A DNA stretch of 64,000 nt from assembly GCA_934569045.1 (NCBI GenBank), contig CAKTJX010000001.1, forward strand, positions 143,409-207,408, given 5' to 3'. A program made the position numbers and the translations under genes. Positions 27,467 to 37,061 of this stretch are shown here, one piece after another. The notes below the pieces were generated by a model, which made no database searches, was not told the DNA's origin, and worked only from the letters and a program-made list of their open reading frames with translations. Each line of letters starts with the position of its first letter. Position 1 is the first letter of the stretch. This DNA is from an uncultured Oscillospiraceae bacterium. GTDB taxonomy: Bacteria > Bacillota > Clostridia > Oscillospirales > Oscillospiraceae.

Positions 27467-28789
27467 TTATCCTTCCTGTTTCCAGTCCGCACCGATCAGG
27501 CGGAAGGCGTTTGTCAGGCTCTCCTGGGTAATTCCGTTCATCCCGGAGCCCACCTCCAGCTTTCCTGCAAAAATCACATTGTCTCCTCTGTACAGCGGGA
27601 AGCGGTTGTTTTCTGTGGCCAGCTTCTCCCGGTCCTTTCCCGTAAAGGAATAGACAGAGAACACCGCCGCGGCGCTCTCGCCGCTTTCATCCCATATGTA
27701 GAAGGTATAGCCGCCGCCCTCCCGGGACACCGCCAGACGCTCCACCGTGGCCGCGTCCATGTCCAGCAGCAGATACCAGCCCCCATCCACATTGTGGAAG
27801 GTAAAGGCCTTTTTGATCTCATAGCCATCGGAATCGATGGCGTACCAATAGACCAGCTGCTGCCGCTTGGCATCTTGCTCACCAGGGGCCTGCCGAATTT
27901 CCATCAGGCTGGGCATCTCCATAACCCCGTCGTCGTCAATATCCTCCATATAGAGGAAGTAGTTGCGCAGGGTCTCCACACTGTAGGTCACCTTTCCGGC
28001 GCTCAGGTTTACCAGGTTGTCGTCCCGCATGATCAGCACATCCGTCACAATGGCGCTGTCGTTGATGGCACTGGCAATATACAGGGCCGGTTCGCCGCTC
28101 TGTAAGCGGCTGACCCGTGTACGCTTGATCTGGTCCACCCGCTGGGAAAGCCGGATCTCCTTGGTCCGCACCATGGCATCTTCCGCATAGGTGTAGGCCA
28201 CGGCGGAGCCGTAGGAGGCCTCCGTCTCCCCTTCCCGCAGCACCAGCAAATCCGCCTTGCCGTCGGAATCCAGGTCGGTGGTGTAAAACTTGGCATAGAT
28301 GGTGTTGATCAGCTGATTGCTCTGGCCGTCCGCAAAGGAGAAAACCGCCGCAATACGCATCATCTGATCGCTGAGCCGCCGACCCACCACCAGCTCGCTG
28401 CCTGGGCGGCCATCGATCTCCACATAGTCCACCTGCTCAAAGGCGGCACCGTTCATCTGGAGCATTTCCATGAGCACATACTGCTCGTCCTCGGTCTCGT
28501 GGAAGATCAGGATTTTCAGAGGCTTGTCCAAATTGCCCTTGGCGAACACCAGGTATTCCTGCTTCCCGTCCCCGTCCAGGTCCGCGCTCTGGACGGTCTG
28601 CTGGTTGTCTCCATAGGTAGGGGAGGCAAAGCTCAGGCCTTCCATGGCCTGCTCAATGGTCCGCTGCAGCTGGGTATATTCCTGTGCCCGCCGGGGAATC
28701 TGGTACATATCCTCCACGGTGCGGTAGCCGCAGCCGGACAGAAACGCCAGCGACAGCAGCATGGCAGCCATCCATATTCTCTTTTTCAC
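27467..28789 (-). CDS. Lipoprotein with VCBS/FG-GAP-like repeats
   Basis: A 440-residue secreted, lipid-anchored protein. Its signal ends in the lipobox LSGC, and the mature part contains repeats with Asp-rich calcium-loop-like motifs (DLDGDGKQEYLV, DLDSDGKADLLV, DIDDDGVMEMPS) typical of VCBS/FG-GAP beta-propeller blades. The start is GTG 28789, behind AAGGAAGGGAG; the frame is open upstream to 28840, but that segment spans a TATAAT -10 near 28826-28831. It heads the operon with the two-component system, suggesting a cell-surface sensing or envelope role. That is inference. Confidence 0.75.
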   Translation of the reverse strand: MKKRIWMAAMLLSLAFLSGCGYRTVEDMYQIPRRAQEYTQLQRTIEQAMEGLSFASPTYGDNQQTVQSADLDGDGKQEYLVFAKGNLDKPLKILIFHETEDEQYVLMEMLQMNGAAFEQVDYVEIDGRPGSELVVGRRLSDQMMRIAAVFSFADGQSNQLINTIYAKFYTTDLDSDGKADLLVLREGETEASYGSAVAYTYAEDAMVRTKEIRLSQRVDQIKRTRVSRLQSGEPALYIASAINDSAIVTDVLIMRDDNLVNLSAGKVTYSVETLRNYFLYMEDIDDDGVMEMPSLMEIRQAPGEQDAKRQQLVYWYAIDSDGYEIKKAFTFHNVDGGWYLLLDMDAATVERLAVSREGGGYTFYIWDESGESAAAVFSVYSFTGKDREKLATENNRFPLYRGDNVIFAGKLEVGSGMNGITQESLTNAFRLIGADWKQEG

Positions 28790-28849
28790 GGCATCCGCTC
28801 CCTTCCTTTGATCACAGAACATTATAACACATTTTTTCAAAATGAAAAG

Positions 28850-31800
28850 CTATTTCAGCACAACATTCCCCTGGCCCAGGACATTTTCCAGCTCTGTCAG
28901 CATGGATTCCCGGAATTCGCAGACGGTGCCCCGTCTGGCCCGGGTGTCCTCGAAGAACAGCACCGTCTTCTGAGTGCCGGGGAACATATTGAGGATGGCC
29001 CGAATCTTGGGAAACAGCTTTCCCGTCTCACTGGGCAGCCGCAGATAGAGGGTCTGATTCTGCACCGGCCGCGGCTGGGGCCGCTGGGCCTGGGGGGGCT
29101 GGCCCTCCGTGTAGTCCGAAATGGGCCGGACCCGGTTAATCAGAATCTGTGGCTCCTTGTCATCCCGCAGAGACAGCCGTCCGGTGACAACCACCGCGCT
29201 GTTCTCCCGGATATAGCCGCCGTACTGACCAATGACGCTGGAAAAGGCCAGCATTTCGATGGATGCCGTATCGTCCTCCAATGTCACATAGGCCATCATG
29301 GAATTGTTGCGGGTGGTCTTGGTTTTCACCGTCTGGACAATGCCCGCCACGCTGACGGTCTGATCGTCCGCAAAGTGCTTCTCCTCGTCCATCAGATCGC
29401 CAATGGGGATGACATGGGTGTTTTGCAGGTATTTGCGGTAGTCATCCATGGGGTGTCCGGAGAGATAGATGCCGGTGGTCTCCTTTTCCATTGCCATCAG
29501 CTCTGCCTTGGAGTACTCCTCCCGCCGTGGGATCTCCATCTGGCCAGGGCCATCGTCCGAGGGCAGCATGGAAAACAGGCCCATCTGTCCATCCAGATTC
29601 CGCTTCCGGCTGGAGGCGATGGCATCCATCATGCCCTCATAGGCCCCGATGAGCTCGCTGCGGTGATAGCCGAAGCAGTCCAGCGCGCCGCAGCGGATCA
29701 GATTTTCCATGGCCCGCTTGTTGAGCTCTCCCTCGTCCATGCGCTCCAGGAAATTCTGCATAGAGCGGAAGGGCCCGTCCTCCTGCCGCTTGGCGGCCAT
29801 GCTGCGAATCAGGCCCCGGCCGATGTTCTTCACCGCCCCCAGGCCGAAGCGGATGCCGCCCTCCTCCACGGAGAAATGGTCCTGGGAATGGTTGATATCC
29901 GGCGGCAGCAGGGCGATGCCCAGCTCCTTGCACTCGGCAATGTAGGCGGAGATCTTCACGGCGGAATCCAGCACGGAGGTCATCAGCGCCGCCATATACT
30001 GCCGGGGATAGTGGCATTTGAGGTAGGCCGTCTGATAGGACACCACGGCGTAGCACACCGCGTGGGACTTGTTGAAGGCATAGTTGGCGAAGTCGACAAT
30101 CTCGTCATAAATGGACTGGGCCGCTGTCTCGCTGACCCCCTTGGCAATGGCGCCGGAGATATTCTGGGCCGGGTCACCGTAGACGAAGACCTTCCGCTCC
30201 GCCTCGATGACCTTCAGCTTCTTTTTGGAAATGGCCCGGCGGATGTTGTCCGCCTGCCCCATGGTGTAGCCGCCCAGGGTTCGGAAAATTTCAATGACCT
30301 GCTCCTGGTACACGATGCAGCCATAGGTCACCCGAAGAATGGGCTCCAAAAGCGGTGTCTTATAGGTCACCTTGGAGGCATCCAGCTTGTTGGCGACAAA
30401 CCGGGGGATGGAATCCATGGGCCCCGGACGGTACAGCGCCACAATAGCGGTAATATCTTCAATGGAGCTGGGGTGCATGCTGATGCACACGCCGGTCATG
30501 CCGGCGGACTCCATCTGAAAAACGCCCTGGGTCTTGCCCTCGGATAGCATGTCAAAGGTCTCCGGGTCATTGTCCGGGATATTCGCAATGGAAAACGCCG
30601 GGTTTAGGAGCTGAATCTGCTTCTCCGCGTCCTGGATCACCGTCAGGTTCCGCAGACCCAGGAAATCCATCTTCAGCAGGCCCAGCTCCTCAATAGTGGT
30701 CATGGTGTACTGGGTAACCACCGTATCGTCGTTTTTGGACAGGGGCACATAGGTGCACACCGGGTCCGCCGTGATCACCACGCCCGCGGCATGGGTGGAG
30801 GAGTTCCGGGGCATTCCCTCCAGGCGCATGGCGGAGTCTACCAGCTTTTTCACCCGCTCGTCCCCATTATAGAGCTCCCGGAACCGGGGCGATTCCTCCA
30901 ATGCGGATTTCAGCGTCACATGGGGCCCTGCCGGAACCAGCTTGGCCACCACGTCCGTTTCCGCAAAGGTGAAGTTCAGTGCCCGGCCTACATCCCGGAT
31001 GGCACCCCTGGCCGCCATGGTGCCGAAGGTGACGATCTGGGCCACATGGTCCGCTCCATACTTCCTATAAACATAGTCAATGACCTCGCCCCGGCGCTCC
31101 TGGCAGAAATCCGTATCAAAATCCGGCATGCTGACCCGTTCGGGGTTCAGGAAGCGCTCGAAGATCAGGCCGTACTTCATGGGGTCCACTTCCGTAATGT
31201 GGATGCAGTAGGCCACAATGGAGCCCGCGCCGGAGCCACGGCCCGGCCCCACAGGAATGCCCGTCTGCTTGGCATAGTGGATGAAATCCCAGACGATCAG
31301 GTAGTAGTTCACATAGCCCATGGAGCTGATGACGCTGATCTCATACTCCATGCGCTCCCGGTACTCCTTGGGGGCATTGGGATAGCGTTCCCGGAAGCCC
31401 TCGTAGCAGAGCTTTCGGAAATATTCCTCGTTGGTATACCCCTCCGGCACCGGGTAAGCCGGCAGGTGGTATTCGTGGAAGGTGAAATCCACATTGCACA
31501 TATCCGCGATTTTCGCGGTATTCTCAAAGGCCTCGTCACAGCCCGGAAACAGGCTGCGAAGCTCCTCCTCGCTTTTCAGGTAAAATTCCTGGGTCTCAAA
31601 CCGCATCCGGTTCAGATCGTCCACGGTCTTGCCCGTCTGGATGCACAGCAGAATATCCTGCACATCCGCGTCCTCTTTGCGCAGATAGTGGGCATCGTTG
31701 GTCACCACCAGCGGCAGCCCCGTCTCCCGTGCCAGACGCTGCAGGCCCTGGTTCACAGGCCGCTGCTTGTCAATGCCGTGGTCCTGGAGCTCCAGATAGA

Positions 31801-32308
31801 AATGGTCCGGCCCAAAGATATGGGACAGCTCCAAAGCAACCGACTTTGCGTGGTCGTAATCCTCATTCAAAAGGGCCTGGGGAATGGCGCCGCCCAGGCA
31901 GGCGGACAGGGCGATCAGGCCCTCGTGCCGGGCCTCCAGCAGCTCCAGGTCCACCCGGGGCTTGCCGTAGAATCCGTGGAGAAAAGCCTCTGACACGATA
32001 TAGCACAGATTCTCATACCCGGTGCGGTTCTCGCACAGCAGCACCAAGTGGAAGGGGTCGTTGTCGATGCCATGGATGCGGTCCGACATCCGGCGGCGGG
32101 CCATATAGACTTCGCACCCGATGATGGGCTTGATGCCAGCGGCCTTGGCAGCTTTGTAAAAATCAATACAGCCGTACATCACGCCGTGGTCCGTCAGGGC
32201 GATGGCGGTCTGCCCCAGCTCCTTCACCCGGTCCATCATGCCGTCAATGCGGCAGGCACCGTCCAAAAGGCTGTACTCGCTGTGGACATGCAGATGCACA
32301 AAGCTCAT
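28850..32308 (-). CDS. dnaE: DNA polymerase III alpha subunit DnaE
   Basis: Replicative or lagging-strand DNA polymerase of the DnaE1/DnaE3 class, separate from PolC. The 1152 residues show an N-terminal PHP domain (FVHLHVHSEYSLLDG), the polymerase active site with paired aspartates in PDFDTDF near residue 390, the helix-hairpin-helix region and an OB domain near residue 1000 (VSVAGIVQTVKTK). Its ATG overlaps the whiA stop by four bases. No terminator is obvious after its stop at 28850. Confidence 0.96.
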   Translation of the reverse strand: MSFVHLHVHSEYSLLDGACRIDGMMDRVKELGQTAIALTDHGVMYGCIDFYKAAKAAGIKPIIGCEVYMARRRMSDRIHGIDNDPFHLVLLCENRTGYENLCYIVSEAFLHGFYGKPRVDLELLEARHEGLIALSACLGGAIPQALLNEDYDHAKSVALELSHIFGPDHFYLELQDHGIDKQRPVNQGLQRLARETGLPLVVTNDAHYLRKEDADVQDILLCIQTGKTVDDLNRMRFETQEFYLKSEEELRSLFPGCDEAFENTAKIADMCNVDFTFHEYHLPAYPVPEGYTNEEYFRKLCYEGFRERYPNAPKEYRERMEYEISVISSMGYVNYYLIVWDFIHYAKQTGIPVGPGRGSGAGSIVAYCIHITEVDPMKYGLIFERFLNPERVSMPDFDTDFCQERRGEVIDYVYRKYGADHVAQIVTFGTMAARGAIRDVGRALNFTFAETDVVAKLVPAGPHVTLKSALEESPRFRELYNGDERVKKLVDSAMRLEGMPRNSSTHAAGVVITADPVCTYVPLSKNDDTVVTQYTMTTIEELGLLKMDFLGLRNLTVIQDAEKQIQLLNPAFSIANIPDNDPETFDMLSEGKTQGVFQMESAGMTGVCISMHPSSIEDITAIVALYRPGPMDSIPRFVANKLDASKVTYKTPLLEPILRVTYGCIVYQEQVIEIFRTLGGYTMGQADNIRRAISKKKLKVIEAERKVFVYGDPAQNISGAIAKGVSETAAQSIYDEIVDFANYAFNKSHAVCYAVVSYQTAYLKCHYPRQYMAALMTSVLDSAVKISAYIAECKELGIALLPPDINHSQDHFSVEEGGIRFGLGAVKNIGRGLIRSMAAKRQEDGPFRSMQNFLERMDEGELNKRAMENLIRCGALDCFGYHRSELIGAYEGMMDAIASSRKRNLDGQMGLFSMLPSDDGPGQMEIPRREEYSKAELMAMEKETTGIYLSGHPMDDYRKYLQNTHVIPIGDLMDEEKHFADDQTVSVAGIVQTVKTKTTRNNSMMAYVTLEDDTASIEMLAFSSVIGQYGGYIRENSAVVVTGRLSLRDDKEPQILINRVRPISDYTEGQPPQAQRPQPRPVQNQTLYLRLPSETGKLFPKIRAILNMFPGTQKTVLFFEDTRARRGTVCEFRESMLTELENVLGQGNVVLK

Positions 32309-33216
32309 GGTTTTTCCTCCTTGGACAGGGCCACAATCCGCTGCAAGCGGTGGTTCATGGCAGGCTTGGTGATGGGGGGCTCCATCATGGCCGCCAGCTC
32401 GGACAGAGACGCTTCCGGGTTGGCCTCCCGGGCAGCCGCCGCCTGTAAGAGCTTGGCGGGGAGCTTTTCCAGCTGGCCCCGGTCCCGCAGGGTTCGGATG
32501 GCTCCCAGCTGCTCTTGGGCGGCCTCCACCACCTTGGAGGTATTGGCATCATCGCAGTTGCAGCAGCGGTTGACCTGATTGTTCAGCTCTTTTTCCAGCT
32601 TGGCCTCCATAATGCCCATAGCCGCCACCGGCGCACCCAGGAAGGTCAGAAAGTCCGAAATGAGGTCGCTCTGCTTGAGATACAGCACCTGGGCCCCCGC
32701 CCGCCCGGCAGTCTTCGGATAGAAGCCCATGGTCTCATGGAGCAGCATATAACATTCCCTCGCCACGCTCTGGTGGGTGGTGGTAAATTCCAGATGATAG
32801 GCCTTCGCCGGGTGGGTTACGCTGCCGCCTGCCAGGAAGGCCCCCCGCAGGAACGCGCCCTTGCAGCAGTCCTCCTCCACCACGGCCAAATTGATGTGCA
32901 GGGCTAGGGTATCCCCCCGGGTAAAACCGAAGGCCTCCATAATGGAAGCGATCTTTTCACGGGTGGTAATGGCGTAGGTCAGCTTTCCCTGGGTGCCCTC
33001 CTCCGGCAGCTGGTCGAAAGAGATGCCAAAGGCCTTGCGGAACAGCTTCGGGAGCAGTTTTCCAAAATCCTGGCTCTCAGTAATAATCTTAATGCAGTCA
33101 TCCTGGAAACTGTTGCAGAACAGCAGGATTCCAAAGCACTCTGCCAGGGCGCAGCAATTGCTCTGGGGCAGCTCCCGGCAAATCTCTGCCTTTGCGGCGG
33201 CGGAAAAGGATTGCAT
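32305..33216 (-). CDS. whiA: WhiA-like DNA-binding regulator
   Basis: A 303-residue WhiA protein: an N-terminal LAGLIDADG-homing-endonuclease-like domain (FLRGAFLAGGSVT near residue 115) and a C-terminal helix-turn-helix (LSELAAMM, then HRLQRIVAL). WhiA controls sporulation in Streptomyces and cell division or chromosome segregation in Bacillus. Start ATG 33216 has AGAGGGAAA upstream; the open upstream frame runs through murB. In most Firmicutes whiA follows rapZ and yvcK; here neither is present and murB is directly upstream. Confidence 0.93.
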   Translation of the reverse strand: MQSFSAAAKAEICRELPQSNCCALAECFGILLFCNSFQDDCIKIITESQDFGKLLPKLFRKAFGISFDQLPEEGTQGKLTYAITTREKIASIMEAFGFTRGDTLALHINLAVVEEDCCKGAFLRGAFLAGGSVTHPAKAYHLEFTTTHQSVARECYMLLHETMGFYPKTAGRAGAQVLYLKQSDLISDFLTFLGAPVAAMGIMEAKLEKELNNQVNRCCNCDDANTSKVVEAAQEQLGAIRTLRDRGQLEKLPAKLLQAAAAREANPEASLSELAAMMEPPITKPAMNHRLQRIVALSKEEKP

Positions 33217-33235
33217 GGATTTCCCTCTTTCTTTT

Positions 33236-34147
33236 TTACCAGATGCGAACTTCCGGCTCCAAGCGGATGCCGGACTGCGCCTCCACCCGGTCCGCCACCT
33301 GGGAGAGCAGGGAGCGGACATCGGCAGCGGTGGCCCCGCCCAGATTGACGGCAAAGCCCGCGTGTTTTTCGGAAATGGCGGCGTTGCCCACCCGGAAGCC
33401 CTTCAGCCCCGCCTGTTCAATTAGGGCGGCGGCATAACCCCGGCTGGGCCGCTTAAAGGCGGACCCGGCAGAGGGCAGGTTCAGGGGCTGGGAAGCAATG
33501 CGCTTGGCCTGGAGCTCTTTCATTTTCGCCTGAATGGCCTCCGGGGCGGCAGGGGTAAGCGCAAATACCGCGCTGGCAACGATCTCCCCGGAGTTTTCCA
33601 GCGCGCTGTGACGATAGGAAAAGTCCAGGTTCTCCGCCCGGACCGTTCGGATCTTTCCAGCGGCATCCATCAGCTCTGCCTCCCGGCAGACGGCGGAGAT
33701 ATCCGAACCGTAAGCCCCGGCGTTCATATACACGCCGCCGCCTATTGTGCCGGGGATGCCGTGGGCAAATTCCAGGCCGCTGAGGCCCTGCTTGGCCGCA
33801 AAGACGGCGGCCCGGGCCATGGTCACACCGGCTGCAAAGCGGACACGGGTATCGTCCAGCCGCTCCATGCCGGACAGGCAGTCCTTCAGGCAGATCACAA
33901 GCCCCGGCATTCCCGCGTCCGGGGCCAGTACGTTGGTTCCTGCGCCCAGAATAGCAGGCTTACAGTCCAATAATGCGGACTTATTTAACAGCAGGGATAA
34001 TTCCTCTTTCGTCTTTGGAAACGCCATCACCTCCGCCGGTCCGCCGATGCGGAAGGATGTGTGCTTGAACAGGGGCTCCCCGAAGCACAGGGAGATTTCC
34101 GGAAAAATATCAGCGGTTTTCCGCTGAAAAGCAGTCAATTCAGTCAT
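33236..34147 (-). CDS. murB: UDP-N-acetylenolpyruvoylglucosamine reductase
   Basis: Cytoplasmic flavoenzyme reducing UDP-GlcNAc-enolpyruvate to UDP-MurNAc, the second step of peptidoglycan precursor synthesis. The 303 residues show the FAD-binding HTSFRIGGPAEVM, GAGTNVL and GIPGTIGG blocks, and the catalytic-serine loop GSAFKRP. The shorter type-II form, as in Bacillus. Start ATG 34147 follows CGGAGGCG; the longer frame is not real because it spans the promoter. First gene of murB-whiA-dnaE. Confidence 0.96.
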   Translation of the reverse strand: MTELTAFQRKTADIFPEISLCFGEPLFKHTSFRIGGPAEVMAFPKTKEELSLLLNKSALLDCKPAILGAGTNVLAPDAGMPGLVICLKDCLSGMERLDDTRVRFAAGVTMARAAVFAAKQGLSGLEFAHGIPGTIGGGVYMNAGAYGSDISAVCREAELMDAAGKIRTVRAENLDFSYRHSALENSGEIVASAVFALTPAAPEAIQAKMKELQAKRIASQPLNLPSAGSAFKRPSRGYAAALIEQAGLKGFRVGNAAISEKHAGFAVNLGGATAADVRSLLSQVADRVEAQSGIRLEPEVRIW

Positions 34148-34175
34148 AAACGCCTCCGGGTGTATACTTCTGTAC

Positions 34176-34204
34176 AGTATAGCATACTTTCCGGGAAATA
34201 GCAA
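34176..34204 (-). promoter_or_regulatory. Promoter of murB-whiA-dnaE
   Basis: Minus strand TTGCTA (34204-34199) and TATACT (34181-34176), 17 bp apart, with a TGn extension. Confidence 0.8.
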
Positions 34205-34225
34205 TGCAAATTCTGTAAAGAGATG

Positions 34226-34262
34226 CCCCGGGAAGAGAAACAGTCCGCTTCTCTTCCCGGGG
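34226..34262 (-). terminator. Terminator of the UppP-like/ftsK operon
   Basis: Fourteen-base perfect stem CCCCGGGAAGAGAA and complement (34226-34239 and 34249-34262). The trailing T-run on the minus strand is short. Confidence 0.75.
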
Positions 34263-34271
34263 TAGCTGCGG

Positions 34272-37046
34272 TTATTCCAGTTCCTCCGGAACCGGTTCGT
34301 CATCCAGGGGCCCTCCGCCGTTGCGGGCGGCCCACTGTTCCTTGGTAATCAGGATGGCTCTGGGTTTGGAGCCCTGGAAGGGGCCCACGATGCCCTTCTC
34401 CTCCATCTCGTCCACAATGCGGGCGGCCCGGGCATAGCCCAGTTTCAGCCGCCGCTGAAGCATGGAGACGGAGGCCTGTCCCGTTTCCAGAATCACGTCC
34501 ACCGCGGCAGGGAGCATCTCATCCCCCTCCAGCTCGGCATCCGTGGGTTCCGGGTCCGCGGCAGCGGCCTTGCCCTTTCCGGTCTGCTGGGCCTTTTTCT
34601 CGATCTCCTCCAGCACCTGCTGGTTATAGTCCGCCACATAGTGCTCTTTCACAAAGCCCGCCACGGCCTCAACCTCGCTGTCCGTGACAAAGCAGCCCTG
34701 AACCCGGAGGGGCTTGCCGCAACCGATGGGGGCATAGAGCATATCGCCCTTGCCCACCAGCTTTTCCGCACCCTGGGTATCCAGAATGATCCGGGATTCC
34801 ATGGCGGAGGCCACGGAGAAGGCGATGCGGGAGGGAATATTGGCCTTCATCAGGCCGGTAATCACATCCGCGGATGGACGCTGGGTGGCAATAATCAGGT
34901 GCATTCCGGCGGCACGGCCCATCTGGGCAATGCGGCAGATGGAGTCCTCCACCTCTTTGGCAGCAACCAGCATCAGGTCTGCCAGCTCGTCAATAATCAC
35001 GATGATCTGGGGCAGCTTTTGCCCGCCCTCCTCGGAGAGCATGATGCTGTTGTAGGATTCCAAATCTCGAACGCCCACGTCGGACATAAGCTTATACCGG
35101 CGCAGCATTTCCGTCACCGCCCATTGCAGGGAGCCCGCGGCCTTCTTGGGGTCGGTGACCACGGGAATCAGCAGCTGAGGAATCCCGTTGTAAATGCCGA
35201 GCTCCACCATCTTGGGGTCCACCATAATGAGCTTCACATCCTCCGGGCCCGCCTTGTAGAGCAGGCTGATGATGATAGAGTTCATGCAGACGGATTTACC
35301 GGAACCGGTGGTACCGGCAATCAGCATATGGGGCATTTTCGCGATATTGCCCACGATGCAGTTGCCGCTGATATCCTTGCCCACGGAGAAAGAGGACTTG
35401 GATTTTGCTTTGGCAAACTCCGGGGAGTCGATGACCTCCCGCAGGGAGACGGTGGTAACGGTGCGGTTGGGCACCTCGATGCCCACGATGGAGATTTTCC
35501 CGGGGACCGCCGCGATTCGCACGCCGGAAGCGCCCAGGCTCAAAGCGATATCATCGGCGCAGGAGGTCAGCTTGCTGAGGCGGACGCCCTTGTCCAGCTC
35601 CACCTCGTACCGGGTGACGCTGGGGCCCCGGGTCACATTGATGATGTGGGCATCAATCCGGAAGCTGGCCAGGGTCTCATTCAGGCGGCGGGAATTCTCC
35701 CGCATCTCCTCCGTGCCATCGGCGCTGGCGCTCACCGGGCGGCGTAGCAGCTCCATGGGCGGGAAGCAGTAGGCCGCCTGGGGGGTCTCCTGGGTCTGGG
35801 CGATCTCCGCCGCCACCTGGCGGGCGGACTCGGCCGCATCCTTGGTGGTCACCTTTCCGGGCTTCTCCCCATTCTCCGCCTCCGGGGCACGCTTCGGCGG
35901 CTCCTGGGTACGGGGCGGCTCCGGCTTCTTTTCCGGCTCCTGGGAAGCTTTCCGCACCAGGGGCGGCATCTCATTCGGGATGGGCTCCGGCTTAGAAGCA
36001 GGCACCTCCCGCTCCAGCTCCAGGGGTGCCTTTTCCACAGGGATTCCCTTGGGCTGGGCAGGATACATCGGCGCGTCAATATCCAATCCGATGGTATTCA
36101 TCACATCCGCGGCACGAGACGGGGTTCCAGTGTCCTTTTGAGGCAGCTGCGGGGCTGCAGGGGCCCCACTCTGGGCCGTCTGCGGGGCCGCCGCCGGACG
36201 GGGCTGCTTTTGGGGCCGCGGCGGCTCCTCCTGGAATACCTCCGGGATCACCGTCTGCTCTGCCTGTGGGGGCAGCTGGCGGCGGCGTTTCTGCTCGATG
36301 CGCTTATTGGCAATGTGGTTCACCATAGCCGCGGCAGGCTCTACATAGCTGTCTTCCTCGTCCGCTTCCTCCCAGGTGTCCCTGGGACGGTTGGCAATGG
36401 CCCGCACAATGCTGGGAATGGTGATCTGCATGGAGCCCAGCAGGGTCAGTACGGCAGCCAGCCCCAAAATCAGGTAGGAAATCACGTTGCCGCAGGCCCA
36501 GCGGATCAGCATGGCCAGTCCGCCGCAGAGCACACCGCCGGTGCGCCCGTCCAGGCCGCCGGTATAGAGATCCGCAATGACGGCAAAGCCCTGGGCCATG
36601 CCCTGCTTTTGCACTGCCAGATGGTAGATGCTGCCGCACAGGAAGACAAAGGCAATCACGCAGAAGCTGCGCATGGCAGGCGCGTGCTTCCTGCCGAAGG
36701 TCTGGATGATAAACAGATACACCAGGGCGGGAATGGAAAAATAGAATCCCGCCTGCCCCAGCAGGCCCAGGATCACGGATTTCAAGGCCACCAGCAGGGC
36801 CCCGTCCGGGTTTACGGCGATGACCAGGAACAGCACAAACAGCGCCGCGCTGAGCACCGCAAACAGAACATTGGGGGCAAGGCCCCCGGCGAAATCCTGA
36901 TTGCTCTTTTTCACCTTCTCCGGGGCGCGTTTCTTCGGCGGGGTGGATTTGGGGGTAGATTTGCCGCCGGTTTTTCCGGCGGCAGGCTTTGTTTTGGAAT
37001 TTGCGGCAATCTTGTCCGCACGGGTAGACGGCTTCTTCTCAGCCAT
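34272..37046 (-). CDS. ftsK: DNA translocase FtsK/SpoIIIE
   Basis: A 924-residue septal DNA pump. Four transmembrane segments occupy about residues 55-205, then a long Pro/Glu-rich linker, then the FtsK motor with Walker A GTTGSGKSV near residue 600 and IIVIIDELADLM as the Walker B region. It ends with the gamma winged helix that reads chromosome polarity sequences (SVSMLQRRLKLGYARAARI). In a spore former it would also pump the chromosome into the forespore. It follows the UppP-like gene by 15 bases. Confidence 0.96.
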   Translation of the reverse strand: MAEKKPSTRADKIAANSKTKPAAGKTGGKSTPKSTPPKKRAPEKVKKSNQDFAGGLAPNVLFAVLSAALFVLFLVIAVNPDGALLVALKSVILGLLGQAGFYFSIPALVYLFIIQTFGRKHAPAMRSFCVIAFVFLCGSIYHLAVQKQGMAQGFAVIADLYTGGLDGRTGGVLCGGLAMLIRWACGNVISYLILGLAAVLTLLGSMQITIPSIVRAIANRPRDTWEEADEEDSYVEPAAAMVNHIANKRIEQKRRRQLPPQAEQTVIPEVFQEEPPRPQKQPRPAAAPQTAQSGAPAAPQLPQKDTGTPSRAADVMNTIGLDIDAPMYPAQPKGIPVEKAPLELEREVPASKPEPIPNEMPPLVRKASQEPEKKPEPPRTQEPPKRAPEAENGEKPGKVTTKDAAESARQVAAEIAQTQETPQAAYCFPPMELLRRPVSASADGTEEMRENSRRLNETLASFRIDAHIINVTRGPSVTRYEVELDKGVRLSKLTSCADDIALSLGASGVRIAAVPGKISIVGIEVPNRTVTTVSLREVIDSPEFAKAKSKSSFSVGKDISGNCIVGNIAKMPHMLIAGTTGSGKSVCMNSIIISLLYKAGPEDVKLIMVDPKMVELGIYNGIPQLLIPVVTDPKKAAGSLQWAVTEMLRRYKLMSDVGVRDLESYNSIMLSEEGGQKLPQIIVIIDELADLMLVAAKEVEDSICRIAQMGRAAGMHLIIATQRPSADVITGLMKANIPSRIAFSVASAMESRIILDTQGAEKLVGKGDMLYAPIGCGKPLRVQGCFVTDSEVEAVAGFVKEHYVADYNQQVLEEIEKKAQQTGKGKAAAADPEPTDAELEGDEMLPAAVDVILETGQASVSMLQRRLKLGYARAARIVDEMEEKGIVGPFQGSKPRAILITKEQWAARNGGGPLDDEPVPEELE

Positions 37047-37061
37047 GCCAGGTCCTCCTTC

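Noticed and set aside
28499-30547. Plus-strand open frame of 682 codons opposite the FG-GAP lipoprotein and dnaE
   Set aside because: Crosses the gap between two genes on the other strand and shows no protein motif.
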